Positions 27,594 through 37,711 of a stretch of 64,000 nucleotides of DNA are shown here, piece by piece. Made by a program: the position numbers and the translations under genes. Numbering within the stretch: the stretch's first letter is position 1; each line of letters begins with the position of its first letter. The notes under the pieces were generated by a model that made no database searches, was not told the DNA's origin, and saw nothing but the letters and a program-made list of their open reading frames with translations. The stretch comes from an uncultured Bacteroides sp. (GTDB lineage: Bacteria > Bacteroidota > Bacteroidia > Bacteroidales > Bacteroidaceae): assembly GCF_963678425.1 (NCBI RefSeq), contig NZ_OY782854.1:682001-746000 (forward strand), read 5' to 3'.

Positions 27594-27601
27594 TACATTT
27601 G
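27594..27601 (+). promoter_or_regulatory. -7 box for the GH92 gene
   Basis: TACATTTG matches TAnnTTTG and lies 33 bases before the chosen ATG. This shows GH92 can be transcribed separately from the preceding glycosidase, and it excludes the ATG-like start at 27572. Confidence 0.5.
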
Positions 27602-27634
27602 CGATATGAAAATAGATCAATAAATCGATATACT

Positions 27635-29920
27635 ATGAAGCAATTATTTATTCTTATCAGTTTTTTACTATGTATCAATCTATCCGCAAAAGACGCTGTT
27701 GATTATGTGGATTGTTTTATAGGAACATCTAATTCAAGATGGATGTTAGGACCATATGCTCAAGTACCATTTGGAATGGTTCAGATAGGTCCGGATAATC
27801 AAGGTAATAAATGGATGGGGGGATATGAATATGCAATAAATTCAGTATCAGATTTTTCCCATATTCATGCCTGGACAATGGGAGGTGTTTCTATTATGCC
27901 TACTACAGGAGATTTAACCCTGAGTAATCCAGGACCAGACTCACCTTATAAAGGAGCCAATGCCGGATTTCATTCCCGTATATTAAAAGAAACTGAAAAA
28001 GCTTTTCCAGGTTATTATGGAGTGAAGCTCTATGATCATCAAGTGAAAGCAGAAATGACAGCAACTACACATTGTAGTTTTCAGAGATATACTTTCCCTA
28101 AATCAGAAGAAAGTCGTATTTTAATCAATCTTCAATTTCCTACAGAATGGGATTATGGCTTTTCAGTACAAGATGCTAAGGTTATAAAAGTCGATTCTAT
28201 GCAATTGGAAGGTTATGCCGATTGCCGATCTGGAAATTGGTCAAGTTGGAATGATTATAAATTGCATTTTATTATCCGTTTTGATAAACCTTTCAAAGAA
28301 CTAAATGGTATTAAAGATGGTGAAGCTGTACCAAATATCATTCAAATGCAGGGAAAAGGGAATGTAGGTGTTTATACTGTATTTAAAACTGAGAAAGGAG
28401 AAGAAATACAGGTTCAAACAGCTTTGTCTTTAGTTGATATGGAAGGTGCGAAGAAGAATATGAAGGCTGAGTTAGATCCTTTTAATTGGAATTTTACAGC
28501 TTGTGTCTCAGCTGCTAAACAACAATGGAATGATGTGTTGAACCGAATTCATGTAGAAGGAGGGAATGAAACTGATAAAGTGAAATTTTATACGAATCTG
28601 TATCGGGCTTATTGTGGAAAACAGACATGGAATGATGTTGATGGTCGTTATAGAGATGCTAGAGAACAGATTCGTCAAGTGTCTTTGGACTCATCTATGT
28701 ATGGAGGTGATGCTCTTTGGAATACTTATTGGAACTTAAATGGTTTATGGTCTATTATTACTCCTAAAGTGATGGACAACTGGGTAACAACACAATTAGA
28801 AATGTATAAACATACAGGGTGGACTTGTAAAGGACCGGCAGGCATTGAGTATTCCGGAATTATGGAAGGCTCACACGAGATAGCATTAATGGTTTCGGCT
28901 TACCAGAAAGGAATCCGAAAAGATGGAGAAGCTATTTATGAAGCAATCCACAAGACGGTTACACAAGAAGGACGTAGATTAGAGTATGGAGGTACTGTTG
29001 GACAAATCAATTTGTCTTATTATGATCGTTTGGGATATATGCCGATGGAAGTTGATGTAGTATCAAAAACCTTGGATTATGCCTATGATGATTTTTGTGT
29101 AGCTCAGATGGCAAAAGTTTTAGGAAAGAAAAAGGATATGAAATGGCTATTGAAACGTTCTGAAAATTATAAGAATGTATTCCATCCTGAATTAGGTTAT
29201 GTGGTTCGACGGGATAGTCTAGGTAATTGGGACTCTAATTTTGATGTATTTTCAAATAAAGGATTTATAGAGGGAAATTCATGGCAATACTCCTGGTATG
29301 TTCCTCATGATATTGAAGGAGCGATTCAACTGATGGGAGGAAAGAAGGTGGCTTCTGACCGTCTTTTAGAAGGTTTTCAGAAATCAGAAAAATATAATTT
29401 TGCAGCACATGCTTTTGATAGAACCTCTGGTCAACGAGCAGAATATTATATCAATCAAGGTAATGAAGTCAATATGAGTGCAGCATTTATATTCAACTAC
29501 CTGGATAAACCTTGGTTGTGTCAGAAATATTCAAGAGCTATTTTGGATCATTACTATGGCTCTACACCTTATCATGGTTGGGAAGGAGATGAAGATGAAG
29601 GACAAATGGGAGGTTGGTTTGTTATGTCTGCATTGGGATTCTTCGAAATGAATGGAGGTGTTACAGAAGGATCTTCTTTAGAGTTAACCTCTCCATTATT
29701 CTCTAAGATTGAGATCAATTTAGATCCTCGTTATTATAATGGAAAGAAATTTGTGATTGAAGCAAAAAATAATTCATCAGAAAATATTTATATCCAGTCA
29801 GCTTTTTTGAATGGAAAAAAACTAAAGGAACCTCGTATTCTATTTAAAGATATAGTTTCTGGAGGGAAATTAGTATTAGAGATGGGTAGTGAACCGAATT
29901 TAGAATGGGGGAGGAAGTAA
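27635..29920 (+). CDS. Alpha-mannosidase, glycoside hydrolase family 92
   Basis: 761 residues from the ATG that gives a clean signal peptide (MKQLFILISFLLCINLSA). GH92 enzymes are calcium-dependent exo-alpha-mannosidases. Family segments are all present: VDCFIGTSNSRWMLGPYAQV near the start, HIHAWTMGGVSIMPTTGDL, GGDALWNTYWNLNGLW, GNSWQYSWYVPHDIEG and the acid/base loop GDEDEGQMGGWFVMSALGF. The standard loop is GNDDCGQMSAW, so the acidic pair is kept. It lies beside the GH38 block and likely trims mannosyl residues in the periplasm. AT-richer codon use than the 17952-27463 genes suggests a different history. Confidence 0.92.
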   Translation: MKQLFILISFLLCINLSAKDAVDYVDCFIGTSNSRWMLGPYAQVPFGMVQIGPDNQGNKWMGGYEYAINSVSDFSHIHAWTMGGVSIMPTTGDLTLSNPGPDSPYKGANAGFHSRILKETEKAFPGYYGVKLYDHQVKAEMTATTHCSFQRYTFPKSEESRILINLQFPTEWDYGFSVQDAKVIKVDSMQLEGYADCRSGNWSSWNDYKLHFIIRFDKPFKELNGIKDGEAVPNIIQMQGKGNVGVYTVFKTEKGEEIQVQTALSLVDMEGAKKNMKAELDPFNWNFTACVSAAKQQWNDVLNRIHVEGGNETDKVKFYTNLYRAYCGKQTWNDVDGRYRDAREQIRQVSLDSSMYGGDALWNTYWNLNGLWSIITPKVMDNWVTTQLEMYKHTGWTCKGPAGIEYSGIMEGSHEIALMVSAYQKGIRKDGEAIYEAIHKTVTQEGRRLEYGGTVGQINLSYYDRLGYMPMEVDVVSKTLDYAYDDFCVAQMAKVLGKKKDMKWLLKRSENYKNVFHPELGYVVRRDSLGNWDSNFDVFSNKGFIEGNSWQYSWYVPHDIEGAIQLMGGKKVASDRLLEGFQKSEKYNFAAHAFDRTSGQRAEYYINQGNEVNMSAAFIFNYLDKPWLCQKYSRAILDHYYGSTPYHGWEGDEDEGQMGGWFVMSALGFFEMNGGVTEGSSLELTSPLFSKIEINLDPRYYNGKKFVIEAKNNSSENIYIQSAFLNGKKLKEPRILFKDIVSGGKLVLEMGSEPNLEWGRK

Positions 29921-30021
29921 GTTCTTACAGAATAAATACGGTTTCTATATAAAGGCAAAGATTAAACTCAATTATATGAGTTATGAAAATGCAAAATTAA
30001 AGAACCGGTAAAGTTAAGGTC

Positions 30022-30058
30022 AAAATCCTACAAGTTATTGATTTGTAGGATTTTTTAT
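30022..30058 (+). terminator. Terminator after GH92
   Basis: Stem AAATCCTACAA / TTGTAGGATTT with a short AT loop and a T-run, about 100 bases after the GH92 stop. Confidence 0.85.
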
Positions 30059-30139
30059 TTCTACAAACTTCCTTACGAAGGATATTGGAAATTCAATCTT
30101 TTTATCTATATTGCATTTAACTTCTTAATCTTAAATTTT

Positions 30140-33100
30140 ATGGAAAAAGTGGACATTTCTGAAGTTATTGAATGGGCAAAGCAGTTTCTTGCACAATCAG
30201 AAAAAGAGATCACTAACGAAGAGCGTAAAGAACAACAGAAATACGCCATTCTGGTGCAAAAAACAGGAGACAAGATTCTGTTATCAAAGTTGCTCGATGA
30301 ATCATCGCAAATACGCAATAACAAGAAGTTGGCACATCGCATGAAAGTGCTGATAGATCGCTACGGTGTGCCCGAGTTTTTTGGTTTTGCAGACAAGATT
30401 TTGATCAAATTGTTTACAGCGTTTGGCTACTTGTTCGATTTTATAGCTGTTCCTATTTTTAAGCAACGCTTACGGTCCGATACCTCCAAAGTAATAATCA
30501 ACGAAGCACCCTCGCTGCTGAAACGGCATCTGCAACAGCGCAGAGAACAAAAAATAGGGCAGAATGTTAACCTGCTCGGTGAAGTGGTTTTGGGAGACGG
30601 AGAAGCTAATCACCGTTACCAACATTATCTGGAAGCATTGAGAGATCCTCAGATTAACTACATTTCCATTAAAATTTCAGGTATTTATGCACAGATAAAT
30701 CCGCTCAACTACGAGCTGAATAAAACAGAATTATGTGAGCGCCTCTCTTATATTTACCAGAGAGCTATTGACTTCCCGTTCGTAGACGATAATGGCATTA
30801 GCTCTTCCAAATTTGTTAATCTCGACATGGAAGAGTACAAAGACACCGAACTGACACTTGATGTGTTTACAACAGTTCTGGATTTACCGCAGTTCAAAAA
30901 CTATCAGGCAGGTATCGTTGTGCAGGCTTATTTGCCTGATGCATGGCATTTCCAGTCCAGACTACTGGAATTTGCGAAAAAGCGGGTTACCGAAGGTGGG
31001 GCTCCCATCAAAATGCGTCTGGTAAAAGGTGCAAACCTTCAGATGGAAACCATCATCTCATCTCTGAAAGGATGGGAAATTCCTACTTATTCCACTAAAA
31101 CAGAGGTTGATGCCGACTACTTGCGTTTGCTCGATCGTGCCTCTGGAACCCGAAAATGCTGCAGATGGTGCACATTGGTGTGGCTTCTCACAACTTTTTC
31201 ACCCTTGGTTATGCTTACCTGCTCAGTCAAAAAAATAAGGTGGATGAGTTTGTTACTTTCGAAATGCTGGAAGGAATGGCTAACCATCTTCCTCGCGTAA
31301 TGCGCACTCTCGGCAAACAGATTATTCTTTATACACCGGTGGTGAAGAACGAGCATTTCCTGAATGCCGTGTCGTACCTGGTTCGCCGGTTGGACGAAAA
31401 TACTGGTAAGGACAATTTCTTAAGCTATTCGTTTAATCTGAAAGCAGACAGCGAGCATTGGAAGTTCTTGCAAGAGCAATTCGTTGAGGCTTATAAGCTG
31501 AAAGAGAGTGTCAGCACTACACCACGTCGTACACAAAACAGAAACCTTCCGGCTATTCCGCAGACTGACCTTTTCACTTTCCGAAACGAGCCTGATACTA
31601 ATTTCGATTTGAAACCGAATCGCTTGTGGGCTGATGAAATCCGCAGGAAATGGAAAAAAACTGCCGATGATAAACCTTATCATATTCCGGTGCAGATTGG
31701 CGAAAAAGAGGTGATATCAGAAAAGAAACGCAAATATCTCGACCGAAGTCAGAATAGTGAAATCTGTGTTTGTGAAGCTTCTCTTGCCAATCTCGATCAG
31801 GTAAAGGAGATTCTGGCTGTTGCCGAGAAAGATGCTTCGGGCTGGCGACAGACATTGCTGGAAGAACGTAACCGCATTTTGCATGAGGTGGCAACCAATC
31901 TGAGTAACCACCGTGGTGATCTGATAGGCTGCATGGCTGCCATAACGGGGAAAACGTTTACGGAGGGCGATGTGGAAGTGTCCGAAGCTATTGACTTTTG
32001 CCGCTTTTATCCTGTTTCCATGCAGCAATTCGCCAATCTGGAAACAATAAGTTGCACACCAAAAGGTATTATTATGGTAATTCCGCCATGGAACTTCCCT
32101 CTGGCAATTCCGGTTGGAGGTGTGGCGGCAGCACTTGCCGGAGGAAACACGGTGATTTTGAAACCGGCCACGGTTGCCTATCCTGTTACATGGCAATTTG
32201 CTAAACTATTCTGGGAAGCCGGAGTGCCGAAAGATGCACTTCAGTTATTCTGTGCGGATGGATACGATCCTGTGAATTATCTCACCACACATCCTTCCAT
32301 CAAGCATATTATTCTTACAGGAGGCACTGATACAGCTTTTCGTTTATTGGAAAACAATCCGTCATGCCCATTGTCGGCAGAAACAGGAGGCAAAAATGCA
32401 ATCATTCTTACTGCCAGCGGAGATCGTGACCATGCTATCCAGAACATTATTACTTCTGCATTCAGCAATGCCGGGCAAAAGTGTTCGGCCTGTTCGTTGC
32501 TGCTCCTTGAAAAAGAGGTGTATCACGATCCGCAGTTTAAAGCAAAGCTTATAGATGCTGTAACCAGTCTGCACACAGGAGGAATATGGGACGGAGGCAA
32601 TGTAGTAGGTCCGATGATTACCAATCAGAATGAAAAACTGCTGCATGCCATCGACCATTTGGAAGAAGGCGAATGGTGGTTGGTAAAACCTGAATTTGCA
32701 GATGAAAATAAGTTTATTCTGAAACCTTGCGTGAAATGGGGTGTAAAACCGGGAAACTATACATTCACAACGGAACTGTTTGCTCCGCTGCTAGCTGTGG
32801 TTTGCATTGATGATTTAAAACATGGAATCAAGCTGGTCAACAGCTCTGAATACGGATTGACTTCCGGATTGCAAAGTCTGGACGAAAGTGAACAGCTCCT
32901 TTGGAAGAATAGCATTGAAGCCGGAAATCTCTATATCAACCGAGGTATTACCGGTGCTATTGTTAACCGACAACCTTTCGGGGGAATGAAACGGTCAGCC
33001 TTCGGAGGCGGCATCAAAGCCGGAGGACCCAACTATGTTTCGTGCTTCATCAATATTACAGAAAAACCGTTTAAAGGAGCAGCTCCTAAAGCTTCTCACG

Positions 33101-33645
33101 CTTTGGCTGCAATTCTTCATTCTGAAGATGCAGCTCGTTTCAACAAAGCCGTTGAAAGTTATCAATTGAACATGGAAAGTGTATTTTCTCAGGAACGCGA
33201 CTGTAACAAGCTGATCGGAGAACAAAATATATTCAGATACCTGTCGCTAAGAAACATGGCTTTACGGATTTATCCCGAAGATGAATTGTGCGACGTGCTT
33301 ATGGCCCTTGTTGCTGCCAATATTGCCAAAACACCTGTTACATTGAGTATCGTCAAGGAAGACCCGAAGCTGGAAATCCTTCAGAAAGGAATCAATAAAG
33401 AGTGCATCATTAAGATTCAGTCGGACGATGAGTTTCTGAATGACATCGATCAATACGAACGGATTCGCACCTGCAGTAGTCGGCTTCCGTACGAACTTTA
33501 CAAACAGGCTGCTCGTCTTGGTAAATATATTGCTACGACCAAACCACTGGTGGAAGGAAGAGTAGAACTACTTTATTATCTGAAAGAACAGAGCGTTGCA
33601 TTTGAATATCACCGTTATGGAAGTATCACCGATGCAATCGAATAG
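30140..33645 (+). pseudogene. putA: Bifunctional proline dehydrogenase / P5C dehydrogenase (PutA), frameshifted
   Basis: Oxidises proline to glutamate. The N-terminal proline dehydrogenase half (from MEKVDISEVIEWAKQF; MRLVKGANLQMET, YLRLLDRA) is in one frame up to about 31141. The rest (MVHIGVASHNFFTLGYAYLL, then the aldehyde dehydrogenase with IPPWNFPLAIPVGG, ETGGKNA, SNAGQKCSACS, QPFGGMKRSAFGGG) is in another frame to 33645. In between, LEPENA can be read in the third frame. Two single-base changes close together (about 31142 and 31152-31165) therefore explain the break. Each half is otherwise intact, which favours a recent mutation or sequencing error over old decay. Confidence 0.9.
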
Positions 33646-34058
33646 AGGACTTTTGAAATAATAGTGGATATATAAATTCTTATCGAAAGCATTTTTAAAT
33701 AATATATAAATAAAAAAGTCAGATAAAAATATCTTGTTTTGGATTAATCGAATTTGATTTTTTATTACTTTTGCAAGCTGTAAAATGGAAGCAATTAAGA
33801 TAAAAATTGCTTTAATAAGCTGCTAAAGCAGCAATCATATCTTAACTTATTGTGTAATTTAGAACCAAACTAATGAAAGCAGTACTTAAATTGGTAATTG
33901 CAGCATAGTTAACCTCAGCAAGCCACAGGTTAATGTTTTGGTAGTTTAGGATACTTTTCTGAACAGGTTTCTTATTGTCTTAATAAACGGGATATAACTC
34001 ATTGATATATTGTATCAGTGGCTAATTCCTATTACATAAATTACACAAAATATCAATT
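33646..34058 (+). other. Intergenic leader of the small membrane protein gene
   Basis: 413 bases without a gene. TACTTTTG at 33766-33773 is a -7 box candidate. It is followed by a large imperfect hairpin built on AAGATAAAAATTGC ... GCTGCTAAAGCAGC ... GCAATCATATCTT (about 33796-33844), which would be in the 5' leader of the transcript. No riboswitch class was recognised. Confidence 0.4.
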
Positions 34059-34541
34059 ATGAATTTTAATAATAAAAATCAAATAACCGGCTATTTGTTA
34101 GCCGGAGTAATGCTTTTAGCCTTGTTGAACAGTGCTTACTTTTTTCTGTCAATAGTAAAACTAGGTTTCTTTGAATGGTTGGCTTTCAATGCCTGCTCGC
34201 TTTCCATTATTGTTTATTTGGTATGCTTCATCTGTTTTAAGATTACTAAAAAGGATCTATTTCTGGCTGTAGCTTTATTGCCGCAATATTTTTATGGAAC
34301 AATGGGCTTGTTTGTTATGCCATGGAATGAAGCCAACATGTTTGCTCAGGTTACCCATATTATTATTACACTAAATGTGCTGTGGATTTTATTTGTGCTT
34401 CTGAAGAATTCAAAATTTGAATCCATAGGCAAAGGTTTGTTGATCGGAATACTTCTGTTTGTTCCAGTTTTTGCTGTAATACAATCGTATACGCAATTGC
34501 ACATGGATACGTTTATGCAAATGCTCCAGAATATAAAATAA
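34059..34541 (+). CDS. Small integral membrane protein, unknown function
   Basis: 160 residues, almost entirely hydrophobic, with about four to five TM segments (for example GYLLAGVMLLALLNSAYFFL, LAFNACSLSIIVYLVCFICF, HIIITLNVLWILFVLL, IGKGLLIGILLFVPVFAVI). No motif recognised. It is followed after 78 bases by the acetyltransferase gene, with a hairpin between them. Confidence 0.65.
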   Translation: MNFNNKNQITGYLLAGVMLLALLNSAYFFLSIVKLGFFEWLAFNACSLSIIVYLVCFICFKITKKDLFLAVALLPQYFYGTMGLFVMPWNEANMFAQVTHIIITLNVLWILFVLLKNSKFESIGKGLLIGILLFVPVFAVIQSYTQLHMDTFMQMLQNIK

Positions 34542-34547
34542 GCATAT

Positions 34548-34583
34548 ATTATTCTCCTTGCAGGCATTGCAGGGAGAATAATT
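34548..34583 (+). terminator. Intercistronic hairpin
   Basis: ATTATTCTCC...TGCA / TGCA...GGAGAATAAT forms a strong stem just after the membrane protein stop. The sequence after it (TCTTGCAG) is not a T-run, so it may act as an attenuator or RNA end protector rather than a full terminator. Confidence 0.5.
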
Positions 34584-34619
34584 CTTGCAGATTTATTAAT
34601 GTTTTTAAATTAGAAAATT

Positions 34620-35246
34620 ATGCCAAACAATAAATTATTATATCCACGCAAAGACGATAAGACTATGGTTTATCTGAAAAGTTGCGTAAAAAGCCCATTT
34701 ATAGAGGTGGGCGATTATTCTTTCTATCACGATTTTGACAATCCATTGGACTTTGAACATAAATGTGTTTTGTATCATTATCCGTATGCTAATAACGACA
34801 GACTGATTATTGGAAAATATTGTTCCATTGCCTGTGGTGCCAAATTTTTGTTCAATGGTGCCAATCATACGCTTGGTTCGCTGTCTACTTATCCTTTTCC
34901 AGTATTGGCAGATGAATGGGATTTGCAAACACCAGTAACCAATGCATGGGATAATAAAGGCGATATCGTAATTGGAAATGATGTGTGGATTGGTTTCGAA
35001 GCCGTTATTATGGCTGGTGTTACCATTGGAGATGGAGCAATTATCGCCTCACGTGCAGTAGTTACCAAAGATGTTCCTCCTTACTCCATTGTAGGAGGAA
35101 CTCCGGCAAAGTTGATTCGTAAGCGCTTTACCGATGAAGAGATAGATAAGTTGCTGAGGCTCAAATGGTGGGATTGGGATGAGGAAAAAGTCCGGCAAAA
35201 TATCGATAAGATAATGGATGCAAATAAGTTACCCGATTTGATATAA
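34620..35246 (+). CDS. Vat/CatB-like xenobiotic O-acetyltransferase (hexapeptide repeat)
   Basis: 208 residues of the left-handed beta-helix acyltransferase family. Hexapeptide repeats run from about residue 55 to 165 (LIIGKYCSIACG, IVIGNDVWIGFEAVIMAGVTIGDG). The catalytic His of the Vat group lies in NGANHTLGSLSTYPF. The insert loop and the C-terminal IVGGTPAKLIRKRF helix fit the XAT class, which includes streptogramin A and chloramphenicol acetyltransferases. Members also exist that act on sugars, so resistance is not proven. Full length with no truncation. Confidence 0.85.
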   Translation: MPNNKLLYPRKDDKTMVYLKSCVKSPFIEVGDYSFYHDFDNPLDFEHKCVLYHYPYANNDRLIIGKYCSIACGAKFLFNGANHTLGSLSTYPFPVLADEWDLQTPVTNAWDNKGDIVIGNDVWIGFEAVIMAGVTIGDGAIIASRAVVTKDVPPYSIVGGTPAKLIRKRFTDEEIDKLLRLKWWDWDEEKVRQNIDKIMDANKLPDLI

Positions 35247-35413
35247 TGAGTTCTGGAATGAGTAAAGACATTTCATACATATTTGCAAGATTCATTATTT
35301 CTTTAATTTTATATAAAAAATAATGAGTATCTTTATATCGCTATTCATATGTTCATTAATAGTAGCGTATATAATTATTTTTTTAATGCTTGATTATATC
35401 TGACGAATATATC

Positions 35414-36343
35414 ATGAATGATTTTCTAAATATACCACCATACATCTGGAAGGGTATCTTTCCAATACTTAAGGTATTAGGAGTAGGTCTGTTGCTGGCA
35501 TTCTTTGCGGCCAAATATCAGAAGCGTAAAGAGATTGAAATTAAAATTAAGGGTGAAGTCCTAAAATTACGATTACGAGCTTATGTGAAAATCAATGTAA
35601 TGCTTAGTGAAATTCAGCATCTCATTGCTCCTCCTCTATATAAACAAGGTGAGTATATAAAAATGCTTGATGGGTTTGATTTCTTATTCAAATACGTTGA
35701 ATACACTTCTTTTTTTAATAGCGAGGAAACGTTTGATGATTATTATTGCAGACTACAAAATTTGCTAAATGAGGAACATATCTATCTGGAGTATGAAATA
35801 GAGCAGAAACTATTGGAAATGATCAATTATTTTTCAGAAATAAAGATGATGCTTGACGCCTTTTGCGATACGGAACATTCAGATGGGTGGAAGCTATCAG
35901 AAAAAGTGGTCAACGATCACATTCAAATGGCTTATCAAACTGCAGGGGTGGCTCTGCAAAATGACATGAATCGTTTCTATTGTCAGATGGATAAGCTTAT
36001 AGCTAAGCAAATGAGAAATATCAGTTTATCTTATAAAGATGCTTATTTGAAAAGATGGCGTGATCGTGTGCACAAGTTTTTTGCAAAAAAGTTGGAACCT
36101 TATATTGAAGACAAAGGATGTTGGGGCAAAATTAGCCAATTCTTTTACTTACGTATTCTATTTCCATCGTATGGCAACTCTTTATTAATTAAGGATATGC
36201 CTAATTTAATTACAGTCTTGATGTTTATACATTATTCAAACAAATATACTCGGGATGAATTTGACAAACTAACCGAGGAAGAAATTCATAAAAAGATTCA
36301 AATGTTTCACTCTATCTATATGTTGAATTACCATCATGGTTGA
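35414..36343 (+). CDS. Unrecognised membrane-anchored protein A of a tandem paralogous pair
   Basis: 309 residues from the ATG at 35414 (a TTG at 35390 would add eight residues). One TM near residues 13-34 (LKVLGVGLLLAFFAAKY) is followed by a long helical cytoplasmic part. Segments AYVKINVMLSEIQHLIAPP, TFDDYYCRLQNLLNEEHIYL and TAGVALQNDMNRFYCQMDKL align in order with segments of the next gene. A C-terminal extension of about 95 residues (RWRDRVHKFF ... YMLNYHHG) has no counterpart there. The stop overlaps the next start by 8 bases. I do not recognise the family. Confidence 0.7.
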   Translation: MNDFLNIPPYIWKGIFPILKVLGVGLLLAFFAAKYQKRKEIEIKIKGEVLKLRLRAYVKINVMLSEIQHLIAPPLYKQGEYIKMLDGFDFLFKYVEYTSFFNSEETFDDYYCRLQNLLNEEHIYLEYEIEQKLLEMINYFSEIKMMLDAFCDTEHSDGWKLSEKVVNDHIQMAYQTAGVALQNDMNRFYCQMDKLIAKQMRNISLSYKDAYLKRWRDRVHKFFAKKLEPYIEDKGCWGKISQFFYLRILFPSYGNSLLIKDMPNLITVLMFIHYSNKYTRDEFDKLTEEEIHKKIQMFHSIYMLNYHHG

Positions 36344-37142
36344 AAATATAATAAATATTCTAAATGAATGTCCTTCTTACATTGGAGAAGGAATGATAGA
36401 ACTTATAATGACTGTTGTGGGAGGTCTTATTTTAGGCTATTTTACATCATCATATATGGCGAAAATTAATGAAATTAATCGCGTGGAAGGACTACTACTG
36501 GAAAAAAAAATGCCAATTTACAAAGGGATTTTTGGTCGTCTTGAGGATTTGAATGAAATGGTAATAGTGCCGAGAGGAATAAGTGCTGATGCTATAAAAG
36601 TTCTTAATGATTGTGGATATAAGGAGCTTGACTGCAAAAAAAAATATCAATTATCAAAAGGGTTTGATCAGCCTGATATCCTGTGTGAATCGTACCTTTC
36701 GCTAGACAAATACATATCAGAAAACAAACTTTATTTTGATGATATTACCAATTATCCCATTTTAGTATTTCAAAACTACTTTTCTCTCTTCAATCGTTTT
36801 GATGTTATGTTTAAGGAACAAGTGCAACGATATGGTATAAATCTGCAAAAAGCAGAGATACAGAATGTCCGAAGACAAATGTTTGTGGCACTAGGCATTG
36901 TGCTTAAAGATGACTTTCATAAGCAGATTCAGAATCTACAGGACATCATTCACCAAAGTATGAACAATTTAACAATGAAGCATCGGTCAGATCCTGATTA
37001 TAGCTACGAATTTTTCTCTGCTGAAAATGGCTATATGATGCAAAAGTTGATGGAGACTCGTGCTATGAAAGACCGTGAGAAAATTAACAAAGTCATAACT
37101 ACATATATTGCTCTAGTGTTGCTGGTAGGGGGAATAGAATAA
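36336..37142 (+). CDS. Unrecognised membrane-anchored protein B of a tandem paralogous pair
   Basis: 268 residues. TM near 22-42 (IELIMTVVGGLILGYFTSSY), helical cytoplasmic domain, and a hydrophobic stretch at the extreme C-terminus (TTYIALVLLVGG), so the protein may be held by both ends. Internal segments IYKGIFGRLEDLNEMVIVP, CESYLSLDKYISENKLYFDD and ALGIVLKDDFHKQIQNLQDI parallel protein A in order and spacing. It is translationally coupled to A through the 8-base overlap. No catalytic motif seen, and function is unknown. Confidence 0.7.
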   Translation: MVENIINILNECPSYIGEGMIELIMTVVGGLILGYFTSSYMAKINEINRVEGLLLEKKMPIYKGIFGRLEDLNEMVIVPRGISADAIKVLNDCGYKELDCKKKYQLSKGFDQPDILCESYLSLDKYISENKLYFDDITNYPILVFQNYFSLFNRFDVMFKEQVQRYGINLQKAEIQNVRRQMFVALGIVLKDDFHKQIQNLQDIIHQSMNNLTMKHRSDPDYSYEFFSAENGYMMQKLMETRAMKDREKINKVITTYIALVLLVGGIE

Positions 37143-37330
37143 ATAAGAAATTTGCAGTAATAAGATTCAAACAACTGGCCTCTAAGGAAATTGAAATTTG
37201 CTCTACATCTTGTAAATATGATGTTATATTTTTGATGGTGTGCATATTAACTAGTATAAAAAATAATGCATTTATCTTCCACCTGCTACTAATTTGTACT
37301 TAAGTATCATTAAACCAAATGATTATTTTA

Positions 37331-37366
37331 GTAGCAGATAAAAGTATTATACATTTTATCTGCTAC
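37331..37366. repeat. 13-bp inverted repeat (GTAGCAGATAAAA)
   Basis: GTAGCAGATAAAA (37331-37343) and its exact complement (37354-37366) around a 10-base loop. Further CTGCTAC copies lie at 37283 and 37380. The second is followed by a T-run, so part of this may end transcription of the upstream gene pair. It belongs to a 906-base gap (37143-38048) with no gene and several unrelated inverted repeats. Confidence 0.7.
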
Positions 37367-37469
37367 TAACAGCTGCTATCTGCTACCTGATTTTTTTCGG
37401 TAAGTTTAAGCCGTATAAGAGCTAAACTGAAGTAAAACAGTATCTTATATTTATGAGATAAATAAACAG

Positions 37470-37520
37470 GGTGCTAGATTGCTAGATCACCGCTAGATCA
37501 AATTATTTTGATCTAGCACC
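37470..37520. repeat. Nested GCTAGATC inverted repeats
   Basis: The outer pair GGTGCTAGAT (37470-37479) / ATCTAGCACC (37511-37520) encloses an inner pair GCTAGATCAAA (37492-37502) / TTTGATCTAGC (37507-37517). Another GCTAGATC is at 37481, and a further GCTAGATCGC lies at 37558. The nested arms allow alternative hairpins. Confidence 0.7.
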
Positions 37521-37649
37521 TGTATGGCGTTTATATACAACAACTTAAGCACCTACTGCTAGATCGCTATATCAATTTCGCAAAATTAAAATTTATGTAG
37601 TGATGTTGAACACTATCAAATCTAACTCCGGCTCTCCGGAAAGATGCGA

Positions 37650-37671
37650 CGGGAGGTTGATCAAACTCCCG
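37650..37671. repeat. Near-perfect 22-bp palindrome
   Basis: CGGGAGGTTGATCAAACTCC followed by CG is symmetric except for one base-pair position. It lies about 40 bases before the TGTACA array. CCGG pairs flank the region at 37628-37639 and 37824-37845. Confidence 0.55.
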
Positions 37672-37711
37672 AATGACTTTTTATATCTCAGGCGGGATGT
37701 TTCTGCGCTTT

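Noticed and set aside
31717..32196. Minus-strand frame inside putA
   Set aside because: Antisense to the aldehyde dehydrogenase catalytic core.
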